From NCBI RefSeq assembly GCF_003628555.1, contig NZ_CP021731.1:2294001-2358000 (forward strand): a stretch of DNA of 64,000 nucleotides, read 5' to 3'. Shown here in pieces: positions 29,768-37,071 of the stretch. The notes under the pieces are model-generated. The model did not search any database and was not told where the DNA came from. It saw only the letters and a list, made by a program, of their open reading frames with translations. This DNA comes from Azoarcus sp. DN11 (GTDB taxonomy: Bacteria > Pseudomonadota > Gammaproteobacteria > Burkholderiales > Rhodocyclaceae). The position numbers and the translations under genes are program-made. Numbering within the stretch: position 1 is the first letter of the stretch; each line of letters opens with the position of its first letter.

Positions 29768-30514
29768 ATGCTCGAAGTACTGAATCTCTCGAAGACATTC
29801 GGCGGTGTCGCGGCGGTACGGGACGTCAGCTTCACGGTGCGCGGCGGGTCGGTGCACTCGGTGATCGGCCCCAACGGCGCCGGCAAGACGACTTTGTTCA
29901 ATCTGGTCAGCGGCGTCTATACGCCCAGTTCGGGCGAAATACGGTTCGAGGGGGAGAATGTCGCCGGACTGGGCCCCGATCTGCTGGCGCGGCGCGGCAT
30001 GTCGCGCACGTTCCAGAATCTCCAGATCTGCATGAACATGACCGCCTGCGAGAACGTCATGCTCGGCGCCCACCTGCTCTCCCGCAGCTCCCTGCTCGGC
30101 GGCATGCTCGGCTTCACGCGCCGGGCGGACCGTGCGCTGCGCGACGAAGCCCGTCACCTGATGGACTACGTCGGCGTGGGCGCCTACGTCGATGCCCATG
30201 CCACGCAACTGTCGTTTGGCGTGCTCAAGCGGCTCGAGATCGCCCGCGCGCTGGCCGGCAAACCGCGCCTGTTGTTGCTCGACGAGCCCGCGGCCGGCCT
30301 GAACGACACGGAAACCCACCAGGTGAGCGAGCTGATCCGCAGCATCGCGGCTTCCGGGATCACCGTCGTGCTCGTCGAACATGACATGAAGATGGTGATG
30401 AATATCTCGGACCACATCCTCGTGCTCGACTACGGAAAGAAGCTCGCGGAGGGGACCTCGGACGAAGTCCGCAGTGATCCCCGGGTCATCGCGGCCTATC
30501 TGGGCACCGAATGA
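29768..30514 (+). CDS. livG: branched-chain-type ABC transporter ATPase LivG
   Basis: A 248-residue ATPase. Walker A GPNGAGKTT is near residue 35 and Walker B is LLLLDEPAAGL. The signature motif is atypical (LSFGVLKRLEIARAL in place of LSGGQ), a variant common in LivG. The C-terminal LVEHDMKMVM switch region is present. The ATG at 29768 directly follows the livM stop; an upstream start inside livM is rejected. Confidence 0.93.
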   Translation: MLEVLNLSKTFGGVAAVRDVSFTVRGGSVHSVIGPNGAGKTTLFNLVSGVYTPSSGEIRFEGENVAGLGPDLLARRGMSRTFQNLQICMNMTACENVMLGAHLLSRSSLLGGMLGFTRRADRALRDEARHLMDYVGVGAYVDAHATQLSFGVLKRLEIARALAGKPRLLLLDEPAAGLNDTETHQVSELIRSIAASGITVVLVEHDMKMVMNISDHILVLDYGKKLAEGTSDEVRSDPRVIAAYLGTE

Positions 30515-30524
30515 AGGAGTGCGC

Positions 30525-31286
30525 ATGAACGCAAATACCCAGCAATTTGTCGACGCATCCGCCTCTGCGATGCAGACCGCCGCGCCGGCCTTGGAGGTGC
30601 GGGGCCTCGTCGCGGGCTACGGTCGCATCGAGGCACTCCACGGGATCGACCTCACGCTCGCCCCCGGAAAACTGGTGGCCCTGGTCGGGGCGAATGGCGC
30701 GGGCAAGACCACGCTGCTGCGCACCATCTCCGGCCTGATTCGCGCCCGGGCGGGTACGGTGGAGCTATTCGGGCGCGACATCACGCACAGCCGGCCCGAG
30801 CGGCACGTGTCGGCGGGCTTGTCGCAGGTGCTCGAAGGCAGGCAGGTGTTCGGACCGCTTTCCGTGCAGGACAACTTGCGTCTCGGCGCCTTCACGCAGC
30901 AGGAACATACCGATCGACTCATCGAAGAGATGTACGAGTTGTTCCCGGTGCTGGGTGAAAAGAGTCACCTGGCGGCCGGCACACTATCCGGTGGGCAACA
31001 GCAGATGTTGGCGATCGCGCGTGCGCTGATGAGCCGTCCGAAGGTGCTGCTGCTCGATGAACCTTCGATGGGCCTGGCGCCGCTGTTGGTGCGCGAGATA
31101 TTCGCCATCATCGTGAAGCTGAAGTCGCAGGGCATGCCGATCCTGCTCGTGGAGCAGAACGCGCACGCCGCACTGTCGATTGCCGACCATGGTTACGTGC
31201 TCGAACTGGGGCGCATTTCGCTGCAAGGCCCCGCGAAAGAGCTATTGCAGGACGAGCGGGTCATGGCGGCCTACCTCGGGCTGTGA
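30525..31286 (+). CDS. livF: branched-chain-type ABC transporter ATPase LivF
   Basis: A 253-residue second ATPase. An N-terminal extension of about 20 residues precedes ALEVRGLVAGYGRIEALHG. Walker A is GANGAGKTT, the signature LSGGQQQML, and Walker B LLLDEPSMGL. AAGGAGTGCGC precedes the ATG at 30525. It completes the importer. Confidence 0.93.
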   Translation: MNANTQQFVDASASAMQTAAPALEVRGLVAGYGRIEALHGIDLTLAPGKLVALVGANGAGKTTLLRTISGLIRARAGTVELFGRDITHSRPERHVSAGLSQVLEGRQVFGPLSVQDNLRLGAFTQQEHTDRLIEEMYELFPVLGEKSHLAAGTLSGGQQQMLAIARALMSRPKVLLLDEPSMGLAPLLVREIFAIIVKLKSQGMPILLVEQNAHAALSIADHGYVLELGRISLQGPAKELLQDERVMAAYLGL

Positions 31287-31340
31287 AGCTTGCAGGTTCT
31301 CCTTTTTGCGGGCGAATGACTTACCAACTGGAGAGTGTTC

Positions 31341-31733
31341 ATGGCAATAGTAGTCGCGTACGTCCCAAGGCCCGAGGGCAGGGCCGCACTGGATAAGGGA
31401 ATCGAGATCGCTTCTCGGCGCCAGGAGCGCCTGATCGTTGTGAATGCGAGTCCGGGTGGCACGCACAATGATCCCGCGTTGGCCGATACCGAGGATGCGG
31501 AGTCGATTGAAAGAATCATCGCGTCATGCGGCACCGAGGCGGAATTCAAGCAATTTGTTCGCGGGCGCAGTGTCGTGGATGAGATCACCGAACTCGTCGA
31601 CACCCTGCCTGCCTCGCTGCTCGTCATCGGGCTGAGAAGGCGCTCGCCAGTAGGCAAGCTCTTTCTCGGCAGCACTGCCCAGGATCTCCTGCTCAACGTG
31701 TCCTGCCCCGTTCTGGCCGTCAAGGCGGGTTAG
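31341..31733 (+). CDS. universal stress protein, second paralogue
   Basis: A 130-residue UspA protein of exactly the same length as the protein encoded at 20206-20598, sharing EAEFKQFVRG, RSPVGK and the GSTAQDLLL...CPVLAVKAG ending. It sits between livF and mdlA on the operon strand, so it is likely co-transcribed with the mandelate genes. The ATG at 31341 follows GGAGAG; a GTG two codons earlier is an alternative. Role unknown, perhaps tied to aromatic-acid or redox stress. Confidence 0.9.
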   Translation: MAIVVAYVPRPEGRAALDKGIEIASRRQERLIVVNASPGGTHNDPALADTEDAESIERIIASCGTEAEFKQFVRGRSVVDEITELVDTLPASLLVIGLRRRSPVGKLFLGSTAQDLLLNVSCPVLAVKAG

Positions 31734-31793
31734 AGATAGCGCAGCCTGGCCGCTCAAGCGGTTGTGCCGGATCAATGACCAGGAGACCCGAAG

Positions 31794-32891
31794 ATGGAAA
31801 CCGGTTCAATGCAGGGGATGGCCAGGGTAGAACGCGTGGTTGCCCGCGCGGTGAATGTGCCGTTGGAATATCCGGTACGGACGAGCGTGGGCATCGTTGC
31901 CACCTCGCCGCTGGTGCTGGTCGATCTCCACCTCGACAACGGCGTCGTCGGTCATTCCTACCTGTTCACTTACACGCCGCTTGCGCTCGAGAGCACGCGG
32001 GTATTGGTGCAGTCCTTGGGAGCGGAGCTCGTAGGCAGACCCCTGGCGCCGCTGGAGTTTGATACCTTTTTCGCCGCCCGCCTGCGCCTGCTCGGTCGCA
32101 GCGGCCTGGTGACGATGGCCTGCGCCGGACTGGACATGGCGGCTTGGGATGCACTCGCCAAGCTGCGCGACTTGCCGCTCGCGCAACTGCTCGGCGGATG
32201 CGTGAAGCCGATTCCCGCTTACGATAGCCACAGCATGGACGGCGAGGAAGTCGGGCTCTTGCGTGCCGGGCGTGCGATGGAGGCGGGATTTCGGGCGATC
32301 AAGATCAAGATCGGCTATCGCGAGCTCGCTGAAGATTGCCGCATCGTCGAGCTGATACGACGTCGCATCGGTGACGATGTGGAACTGATGGTGGACTACA
32401 ACCAGTCGCTCTCCGTCCCTGAAGCGATGCGCCGTATCCGCGCACTGGAGCCTTACCGGCTTGCATGGGTGGAAGAGCCGACGCGACAGGAAGACTACGC
32501 CGGCCACGCGCATATTCGCGCCGCGGCCGGCACGCCGGTGCAGATGGGGGAGAACTGGTGTGGGGTGGGCGAGATGCAGCGCGCGCTCGATGCGGATGCC
32601 TGCGACTTGGTCATGCCGGACGTGATGAAGATCGGCGGCGTGACCGGTTGGCTGAAGGCGGCGACACTGGCGGAATTGCGTGGTTTGCCGATGTCCAGCC
32701 ACATTTTCCAGGAGGTGAGTGCTCACCTCCTGGCGGTTTCCCCGACCGCGCACTGGCTGGAGCGGATGGGCCTTGCCGATCGTATCCTGCGCGAACCCTT
32801 GCGATTCGAGGACGGGGCGGCTGTCCCGTCGGATGCGCCGGGTAGCGGGGTGGCCTGGAATGAGTCGGAGGTGCAGCGTTATCTCGCGTAA
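31794..32891 (+). CDS. mdlA: mandelate racemase
   Basis: A 365-residue enolase-superfamily enzyme that interconverts (R)- and (S)-mandelate. Every catalytic residue of P. putida MdlA is present at a constant offset of six: Lys-170 and Lys-172 in KIKIG, metal ligands Asp-201, Glu-227 and Glu-253, Asn-203 in DYNQ, the Asp-276/His-303 dyad, and Glu-323 in HWLER. AYDSHS and the 20s-loop region VNVPLEYPVRT also match. This makes a true racemase far more likely than another acid-sugar dehydratase. It is the last gene of the cluster, convergent with a glycosyltransferase gene. Confidence 0.93.
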   Translation: METGSMQGMARVERVVARAVNVPLEYPVRTSVGIVATSPLVLVDLHLDNGVVGHSYLFTYTPLALESTRVLVQSLGAELVGRPLAPLEFDTFFAARLRLLGRSGLVTMACAGLDMAAWDALAKLRDLPLAQLLGGCVKPIPAYDSHSMDGEEVGLLRAGRAMEAGFRAIKIKIGYRELAEDCRIVELIRRRIGDDVELMVDYNQSLSVPEAMRRIRALEPYRLAWVEEPTRQEDYAGHAHIRAAAGTPVQMGENWCGVGEMQRALDADACDLVMPDVMKIGGVTGWLKAATLAELRGLPMSSHIFQEVSAHLLAVSPTAHWLERMGLADRILREPLRFEDGAAVPSDAPGSGVAWNESEVQRYLA

Positions 32892-33525
32892 GGTTGCGCG
32901 GGGTCGGCGCTGCCGTAGCGCGCCAATCCGGCGGCAACCAGCGCAGATCCGGCGGCTCGTCGATGTCATGCAGGGCAGGGCGGGACTGCACGCTCCATCC
33001 CAGGCGTCCCATGCGGCACAAGGTGTCGAAGGCAACGCTGTCCGTGCTCCACGGGATGTCGCGGAAGACGAGCGGATGGAAGGCGCGCAGGCCCAGCATG
33101 GCATACCCGCCATCAACCGTGGGTTGCATGAACGCGTCATGCGTTTCGAGCACGCGGGATGCTGACATCAGATCGCCCACCCCGATGGCCGGGCAGTCGG
33201 TGCCGATCAGCAGTATCCGTTCCCGCCGTGCGAGCGTGCGTGCGGCGACCCGGGCCATGCGGGCGCCGAGATCCCCCGCGCCCTGGCCGCTCCAGCTCAA
33301 TTGCCCCGCCAGTTGCAGGCTCGCCCAGACCGGATCCTGCGGATCGGGCGTGACGCACAACTCGACCGGTCCGAGTTCCGCAGCGAGTGCCGTATTCACG
33401 GTGTGATGGAGCATCTGCCGTGCGAGCCGCGCGGCGCCCTCCGGGCCGAGCGCCGGGATCAGGCGGGTCTTCGCAAATCCCGGGATCGGCGCCTTGGCGA
33501 TGATCACGATCCGCGTGGTGGTCAT
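32611..33525 (-). CDS. TIGR04282-type (arsenosugar-associated) glycosyltransferase with aberrant C-terminus
   Basis: Residues 1 to about 202 form a DUF2064/CofC-like nucleotidyl- or glycosyltransferase domain (IAKAPIPGFAKTRLIPALG, LLIGTDCPAIG, DGGYAMLGL). The family is normally about 200 residues, found with radical SAM ArsS genes. After Trp-201 the frame continues for about 100 Pro/Arg/Ser-rich residues, antisense to the end of mdlA. A different frame would stop at once (TAA on the minus strand at 32879-32881). A small indel or natural read-through is therefore suspected. The start overlaps the stop of the partner transferase (ATGA). Confidence 0.75.
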   Translation of the reverse strand: MTTTRIVIIAKAPIPGFAKTRLIPALGPEGAARLARQMLHHTVNTALAAELGPVELCVTPDPQDPVWASLQLAGQLSWSGQGAGDLGARMARVAARTLARRERILLIGTDCPAIGVGDLMSASRVLETHDAFMQPTVDGGYAMLGLRAFHPLVFRDIPWSTDSVAFDTLCRMGRLGWSVQSRPALHDIDEPPDLRWLPPDWRATAAPTPRNLTRDNAAPPTHSRPPRYPAHPTGQPPRPRIARVRAGYDRQGPSAPASARSGKPPGGEHSPPGKCGWTSANHAIPPVSPPSANRSRRRSSSRPA

Positions 33526-34193
33526 CGGTAGGCCTCGGCGAGCCGGCTCGCGGGGACGCCGCGCCAGTAGCTCCAGCGCAGGCGCCACATGAGAAAAATG
33601 GTGCGCCAGACGCCCCGCGATTCCCAGCGGCGTCCCGACGTCGTCACCTTGATGCGCAGGCAGGCGGGCCAGGAGCGGGTACGCAGGCGGCGCGACAGTT
33701 CGATGTCCTCCATCAGCGGCTGATCCGGGAAGCCGCCGACCGACTCGAAGGCTTCGCGCGTCATGAACATCGCCTGGTCACCGGTGGCGATACCGGTGAT
33801 GCGCGAGCGCCAGTTCATCATGCGGGCGACGACGCGCAGCATCCGGGGACGGCCCGCGATGTGCACATCGAAACGCCCCCACTCGTGCCCCGCGCGAAAA
33901 CTGGCGTCGATGGCTTGCAGGGCGCCGGTCGGGAGCGCCGTGTCCGCGTGCAGGAATATCAAGGTGTCGCCGTGCGATGCCTTTGCGCCGGCCTCCATCT
34001 GGCGCGCTCGACCCCGCCGGCCGCGTATCACCCGGAATCCCGCCGCTTCGGCAAGACTCGCGGTGGCGTCTTCGCTACCGCCATCGACGAAGAGCACCTC
34101 CACCCCTGCGCGCACGAGCGGTGCCAACCGACGGCTCAGATCGGGCAGGTTCGACGCTTCGTCGAGGACGGGGATGATGATCGAGGGATGCAT
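33522..34193 (-). CDS. TIGR04283-type (arsenosugar-associated) glycosyltransferase
   Basis: A 223-residue GT-A glycosyltransferase: SIIIPVLDEASNLPDL, the sugar-nucleotide site VLFVDGGSEDAT, a DXD-like FLHADT and the acceptor region MEDIELSRRL. Paired as usual with the TIGR04282 protein, with a four-base overlap. Families in this pair are associated with arsenosugar biosynthesis and ArsS. The ATG at 34193 follows CAGGAAGG. An ECF-type promoter motif lies 37 bp upstream, and the same motif precedes arsS at 57 kb. Confidence 0.85.
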   Translation of the reverse strand: MHPSIIIPVLDEASNLPDLSRRLAPLVRAGVEVLFVDGGSEDATASLAEAAGFRVIRGRRGRARQMEAGAKASHGDTLIFLHADTALPTGALQAIDASFRAGHEWGRFDVHIAGRPRMLRVVARMMNWRSRITGIATGDQAMFMTREAFESVGGFPDQPLMEDIELSRRLRTRSWPACLRIKVTTSGRRWESRGVWRTIFLMWRLRWSYWRGVPASRLAEAYR

Positions 34194-34229
34194 GCCTTCC
34201 TGTTCCACTATCGGGCCACACCTTACGTC

Positions 34230-34260
34230 ATTGGTCGGTGCGGTGCGCTGATTCCTTACA
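34230..34260 (-). promoter_or_regulatory. ECF-sigma promoter motif before the glycosyltransferase pair
   Basis: Minus-strand TGTAAGG (34254-34260), a 16-bp spacer and CGACCAAT (34230-34237). One of eight matches to the motif described at 45174. The spacer is one base longer than in most, as in the copy before the sigma operon. Confidence 0.6.
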
Positions 34261-34409
34261 GCGCGGTTCCCCCTGCGCAATATACCGTCGGTCATGTCAA
34301 CGAGACGCCCGGTGTCACTCGTGCCCGCCTCCGGCCCTAAAGTGGTGACGTGTCCACCAACGCCGCGACCCCGGGCGCCGGTTCGGACCTTTGCTAACCG
34401 GGAGTAACC

Positions 34410-34667
34410 ATGACAGAGATCACGATGTACAGCGCACAAGGGTGCGCGTATTGCCAGGCGGCCGAACGGCTTCTCCTCGGCAAGGGTGTCGCACGGTTGA
34501 ACAAGATCAGGGTGGATGCCGAGGAGGGACGCCTCGAAGAGATGATCGAGCGAAGCGGGCGCCGCACGGTTCCGCAGATCTTCATCGGGTCGCTGCATGT
34601 CGGCGGCTTCGACGATCTGGCACGTCTCGACCGGGCCGGGCAGCTCGAGCCGCTGCTGCGAGGCTGA
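34410..34667 (+). CDS. grxC: glutaredoxin (GrxC-like)
   Basis: An 85-residue glutaredoxin with the dithiol site CAYC at residues 12-15, the cis-Pro motif TVPQIFIG and a C-terminal VGGFDDLARLD for glutathione binding. It could reduce protein disulfides or serve as an electron donor to metal/metalloid reductases. It stands alone on the plus strand between two minus-strand operons. Confidence 0.92.
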   Translation: MTEITMYSAQGCAYCQAAERLLLGKGVARLNKIRVDAEEGRLEEMIERSGRRTVPQIFIGSLHVGGFDDLARLDRAGQLEPLLRG

Positions 34668-34705
34668 AGGCGAAAAGCGCGACGATTCGCCGCGCGCCGC
34701 CCGGT

Positions 34706-34834
34706 CTACTTGGGGCGATTCCGGTCGAAGAAGACATACTTGATGGCCGCAATCGCCACGAGCACCAGCACAAGGATCGCCAGCCAGCCCACCAGGCCCA
34801 TGCCGATCATCATGTTTCCCATGCCGTTCATCAT
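34706..34834 (-). CDS. small Met-rich single-pass membrane protein
   Basis: A 42-residue protein. A Met/Gly-rich start (MMNGMGNMMIGMG) is followed by one strong hydrophobic helix (GWLAILVLVLVAIAAIKYVFF) and a short basic tail. The ATG overlaps the stop of the upstream oxidoreductase gene (ATGA), and GGAGGACCAAGG provides a ribosome site, both supporting a real gene. Met-rich segments can bind soft metals such as Cu(I) or Ag(I). Function unknown. Confidence 0.65.
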   Translation of the reverse strand: MMNGMGNMMIGMGLVGWLAILVLVLVAIAAIKYVFFDRNRPK

Positions 34835-37056
34835 GTCCTTGGTCCTCCGTCGAGGTGACCTGCGCGGATAGGAGCTGCCGGAAGCGGCCGCTCCGGCGGC
34901 GCAACCGGCGGACGGCCACGCCGCCAGTCGTGGAAGCGCCCGACCCATGCTAGCAGGGCCTGCGGCGCGTGGGCACGTTTCCACTCGCCGGCCGCGTACT
35001 TGTTGGCCTCGGCGAGCGTCGGGTAGATGTGGATCGTGCCGAGGATCTTGTTGAGCCCCAGGCCGTGGCGCATCGCGACGACGTATTCGGCGATCAGGTC
35101 GCCGGCGTGCTCGCCGACGATCGTGACCCCGAGGATCCTGTCCTTGCCCGGCACGGTGAGCACCTTGACGAAACCGTGTGCTTCGCCGTCGGCGATCGCG
35201 CGATCGAGCTCTTCGAGAGCGAAGCGCGTGACCTCGAAGGGAATCTCGCGTTCGCGCGCCTCCTGCTCGTTGAGGCCGACGCGGGCGACCTCGGGATCGA
35301 CGAAGGTCGACCACGGCACCACGGAGTAGTCGGCGCGGAATTTCCTGAACGGCGCAAACAGGGCGTTCACCGACGCGTACCAGGCCTGGTGGGCGGCCGT
35401 ATGCGTGAATTGATACGGGCCGGCAACGTCGCCCGCGGCGTAAATGTTCGGGTAGCTGGTCTGCAGGAACTCGTTGACCGTGACGGTATCCCCGGTCGGG
35501 ATGCCGAGCGCCTCGAGCCCATAGCCCTTCAGGTTCGCGGTGCGGCCGACCGCGACGAGCAGCACGTCGAAGGGGATGCGGACTTCCTCGCCGTCGTGTT
35601 CGGCGATGAGCAGCTTCGCGCCGTCGTCGACGACGAAACGCGCGATCTTGTGCCGGGTGCGCAGGTCTATCCCTTCCGCGCAGAAGCGCTGCATGACGAG
35701 TTCGGACACCTCGGCGTCCTCGCGCGGCATCACGCGCTCGCCGCGCAGGACCATCGTCACGTTCGCGCCGAAGCGGGCGAAGGTCTGCGTCAGTTCGGCA
35801 CCGATCGGCCCGCCGCCGAGCACGAGGAGCCGCCGCGGCAGTTCGCGCAGGCTCCAGATCGTGTCCGAGGTGTAGTAGCCGACGTCCTCGATGCCGGGGA
35901 TCGACGGCACCGCGGGGCGCGCGCCGGTCGCGATGATGATGCTGCGCGTGGTGAGCCGCTGGTGCCCGCCGTCATTGCGCGCGATCTCGATTTCCCACGG
36001 CGAGACGATCTTCGCCCGGCCTTCGATGACGTCGACGCCGAGGCCGCGGTAGCGCTCGACCGAATCGTGCGGCTCGACGGTCCTGATGATCGCCTGCACG
36101 CGTTCCATCACGTCCGCGAAGTCGAAATCCGCTCGCGCGTCGCGAATGCCGAACTCCTTCGCGCGCCGGATGTGCGACAGCAGTTTCGCCGAGCGGATCA
36201 GCGCCTTGGATGGCACGCAGCCGGTATTGAGGCAGTCGCCTCCCATCTTGTGCTTTTCGACCAGGGTCACCTTGGCCTTCACCGCTGCGGCGATGTAACT
36301 GCTGACGAGCCCCGCCGCCCCCGCGCCGATGACGACGAGGTTGCGGTCGAAATGGCCGGGGCGCTGCCAACCGGCGTAGACCTTGCGCGCCCTGACCGCG
36401 TCGACGAGCTTTCTGGCGACCAGCGGGAATATGCCCAGCAGCGCAAAGGAAGCGAGCAGTCCCGGCGACACGATGCCGGCGAGCGAGTCGATCTGCGCGA
36501 GGCGGGTGCCGGCATTCACGTAGACGAAGGTGGCGGGGAGCATGCCGAGCTGACTGACCCAGTAGAAGGTCCGGGTGCGGATCGGCGTCAGACCCATCGC
36601 GAGGTTGATGACGAAGAAAGGGAACGCGGGCACGAGGCGCAGCGTGAAGAGATAGAAGCCGCCGTCCTTCTCCACTCCGGCGTTGATCGGCGCAAGCCGG
36701 CCGCCGAAACGCGACTGCACGAACTCGCGCAGCATGAAGCGCGACGCGAGGAAGGCGAGGGTGGCGCCGATCGTCGAGGCGAACGAGACGATCAGCGTGC
36801 CCTGCGCGAGGCCGAAGATGGCGCCGGCGACGAGCGTCATGACCGCGGCGCCGGGCAGTGACAGCCCGGTGACGGCCACGTAAAGGGCAAAGAAACCGAA
36901 GGCTGCGGCCACTGGCCGCGCGTCGCGCCAGGCGCCGATGGCGGTCTGCTGGCGCCTGAAGAAATCGAGGTCGAGGTAGCGGTCGAGATCGAAGAGGAAG
37001 AAGAGCGCGATCCCGAGGACCAGGATGGCGGCAAGGACGAGTCGGCCGGCTTTCAT
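34831..37056 (-). CDS. TVP38/VTT membrane domain fused to MerA-like FAD disulfide oxidoreductase
   Basis: A 741-residue fusion. Residues 1-220 form a VTT/TVP38 (DedA-like) membrane domain (SLPGAAVMTLVAGAIFG, FTLRLVPAFPFFVIN). Residues about 238-700 form a flavin disulfide oxidoreductase with GAGAAGL (244-250), redox pair Cys-275/Cys-280 (CLNTGC) and GGGPIGAEL. The C-terminal site reads HIYPT, with Tyr where lipoamide dehydrogenase has its catalytic His, as in mercuric reductase. There is no N-terminal HMA domain and no C-terminal Cys pair, so it is not a classical MerA. It may reduce a metal(loid) or a thiol at the membrane. Confidence 0.88.
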   Translation of the reverse strand: MKAGRLVLAAILVLGIALFFLFDLDRYLDLDFFRRQQTAIGAWRDARPVAAAFGFFALYVAVTGLSLPGAAVMTLVAGAIFGLAQGTLIVSFASTIGATLAFLASRFMLREFVQSRFGGRLAPINAGVEKDGGFYLFTLRLVPAFPFFVINLAMGLTPIRTRTFYWVSQLGMLPATFVYVNAGTRLAQIDSLAGIVSPGLLASFALLGIFPLVARKLVDAVRARKVYAGWQRPGHFDRNLVVIGAGAAGLVSSYIAAAVKAKVTLVEKHKMGGDCLNTGCVPSKALIRSAKLLSHIRRAKEFGIRDARADFDFADVMERVQAIIRTVEPHDSVERYRGLGVDVIEGRAKIVSPWEIEIARNDGGHQRLTTRSIIIATGARPAVPSIPGIEDVGYYTSDTIWSLRELPRRLLVLGGGPIGAELTQTFARFGANVTMVLRGERVMPREDAEVSELVMQRFCAEGIDLRTRHKIARFVVDDGAKLLIAEHDGEEVRIPFDVLLVAVGRTANLKGYGLEALGIPTGDTVTVNEFLQTSYPNIYAAGDVAGPYQFTHTAAHQAWYASVNALFAPFRKFRADYSVVPWSTFVDPEVARVGLNEQEAREREIPFEVTRFALEELDRAIADGEAHGFVKVLTVPGKDRILGVTIVGEHAGDLIAEYVVAMRHGLGLNKILGTIHIYPTLAEANKYAAGEWKRAHAPQALLAWVGRFHDWRRGRPPVAPPERPLPAAPIRAGHLDGGPRT

Positions 37057-37071
37057 TTGTGGATCTCCTTT

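Noticed and set aside
32887..32920. GTAAGG on the plus strand at the end of mdlA
   Set aside because: No CGAC box 15-16 bp downstream and no gene start in that direction.
34221..34226. a second CCTTAC close to the transferase promoter
   Set aside because: On the minus strand, the bases 15-16 bp downstream are GAAC, so it does not match the -10.
34969..36861. 630-residue plus-strand frame
   Set aside because: Antisense to the VTT/MerA-like fusion, with no recognisable motif of its own.
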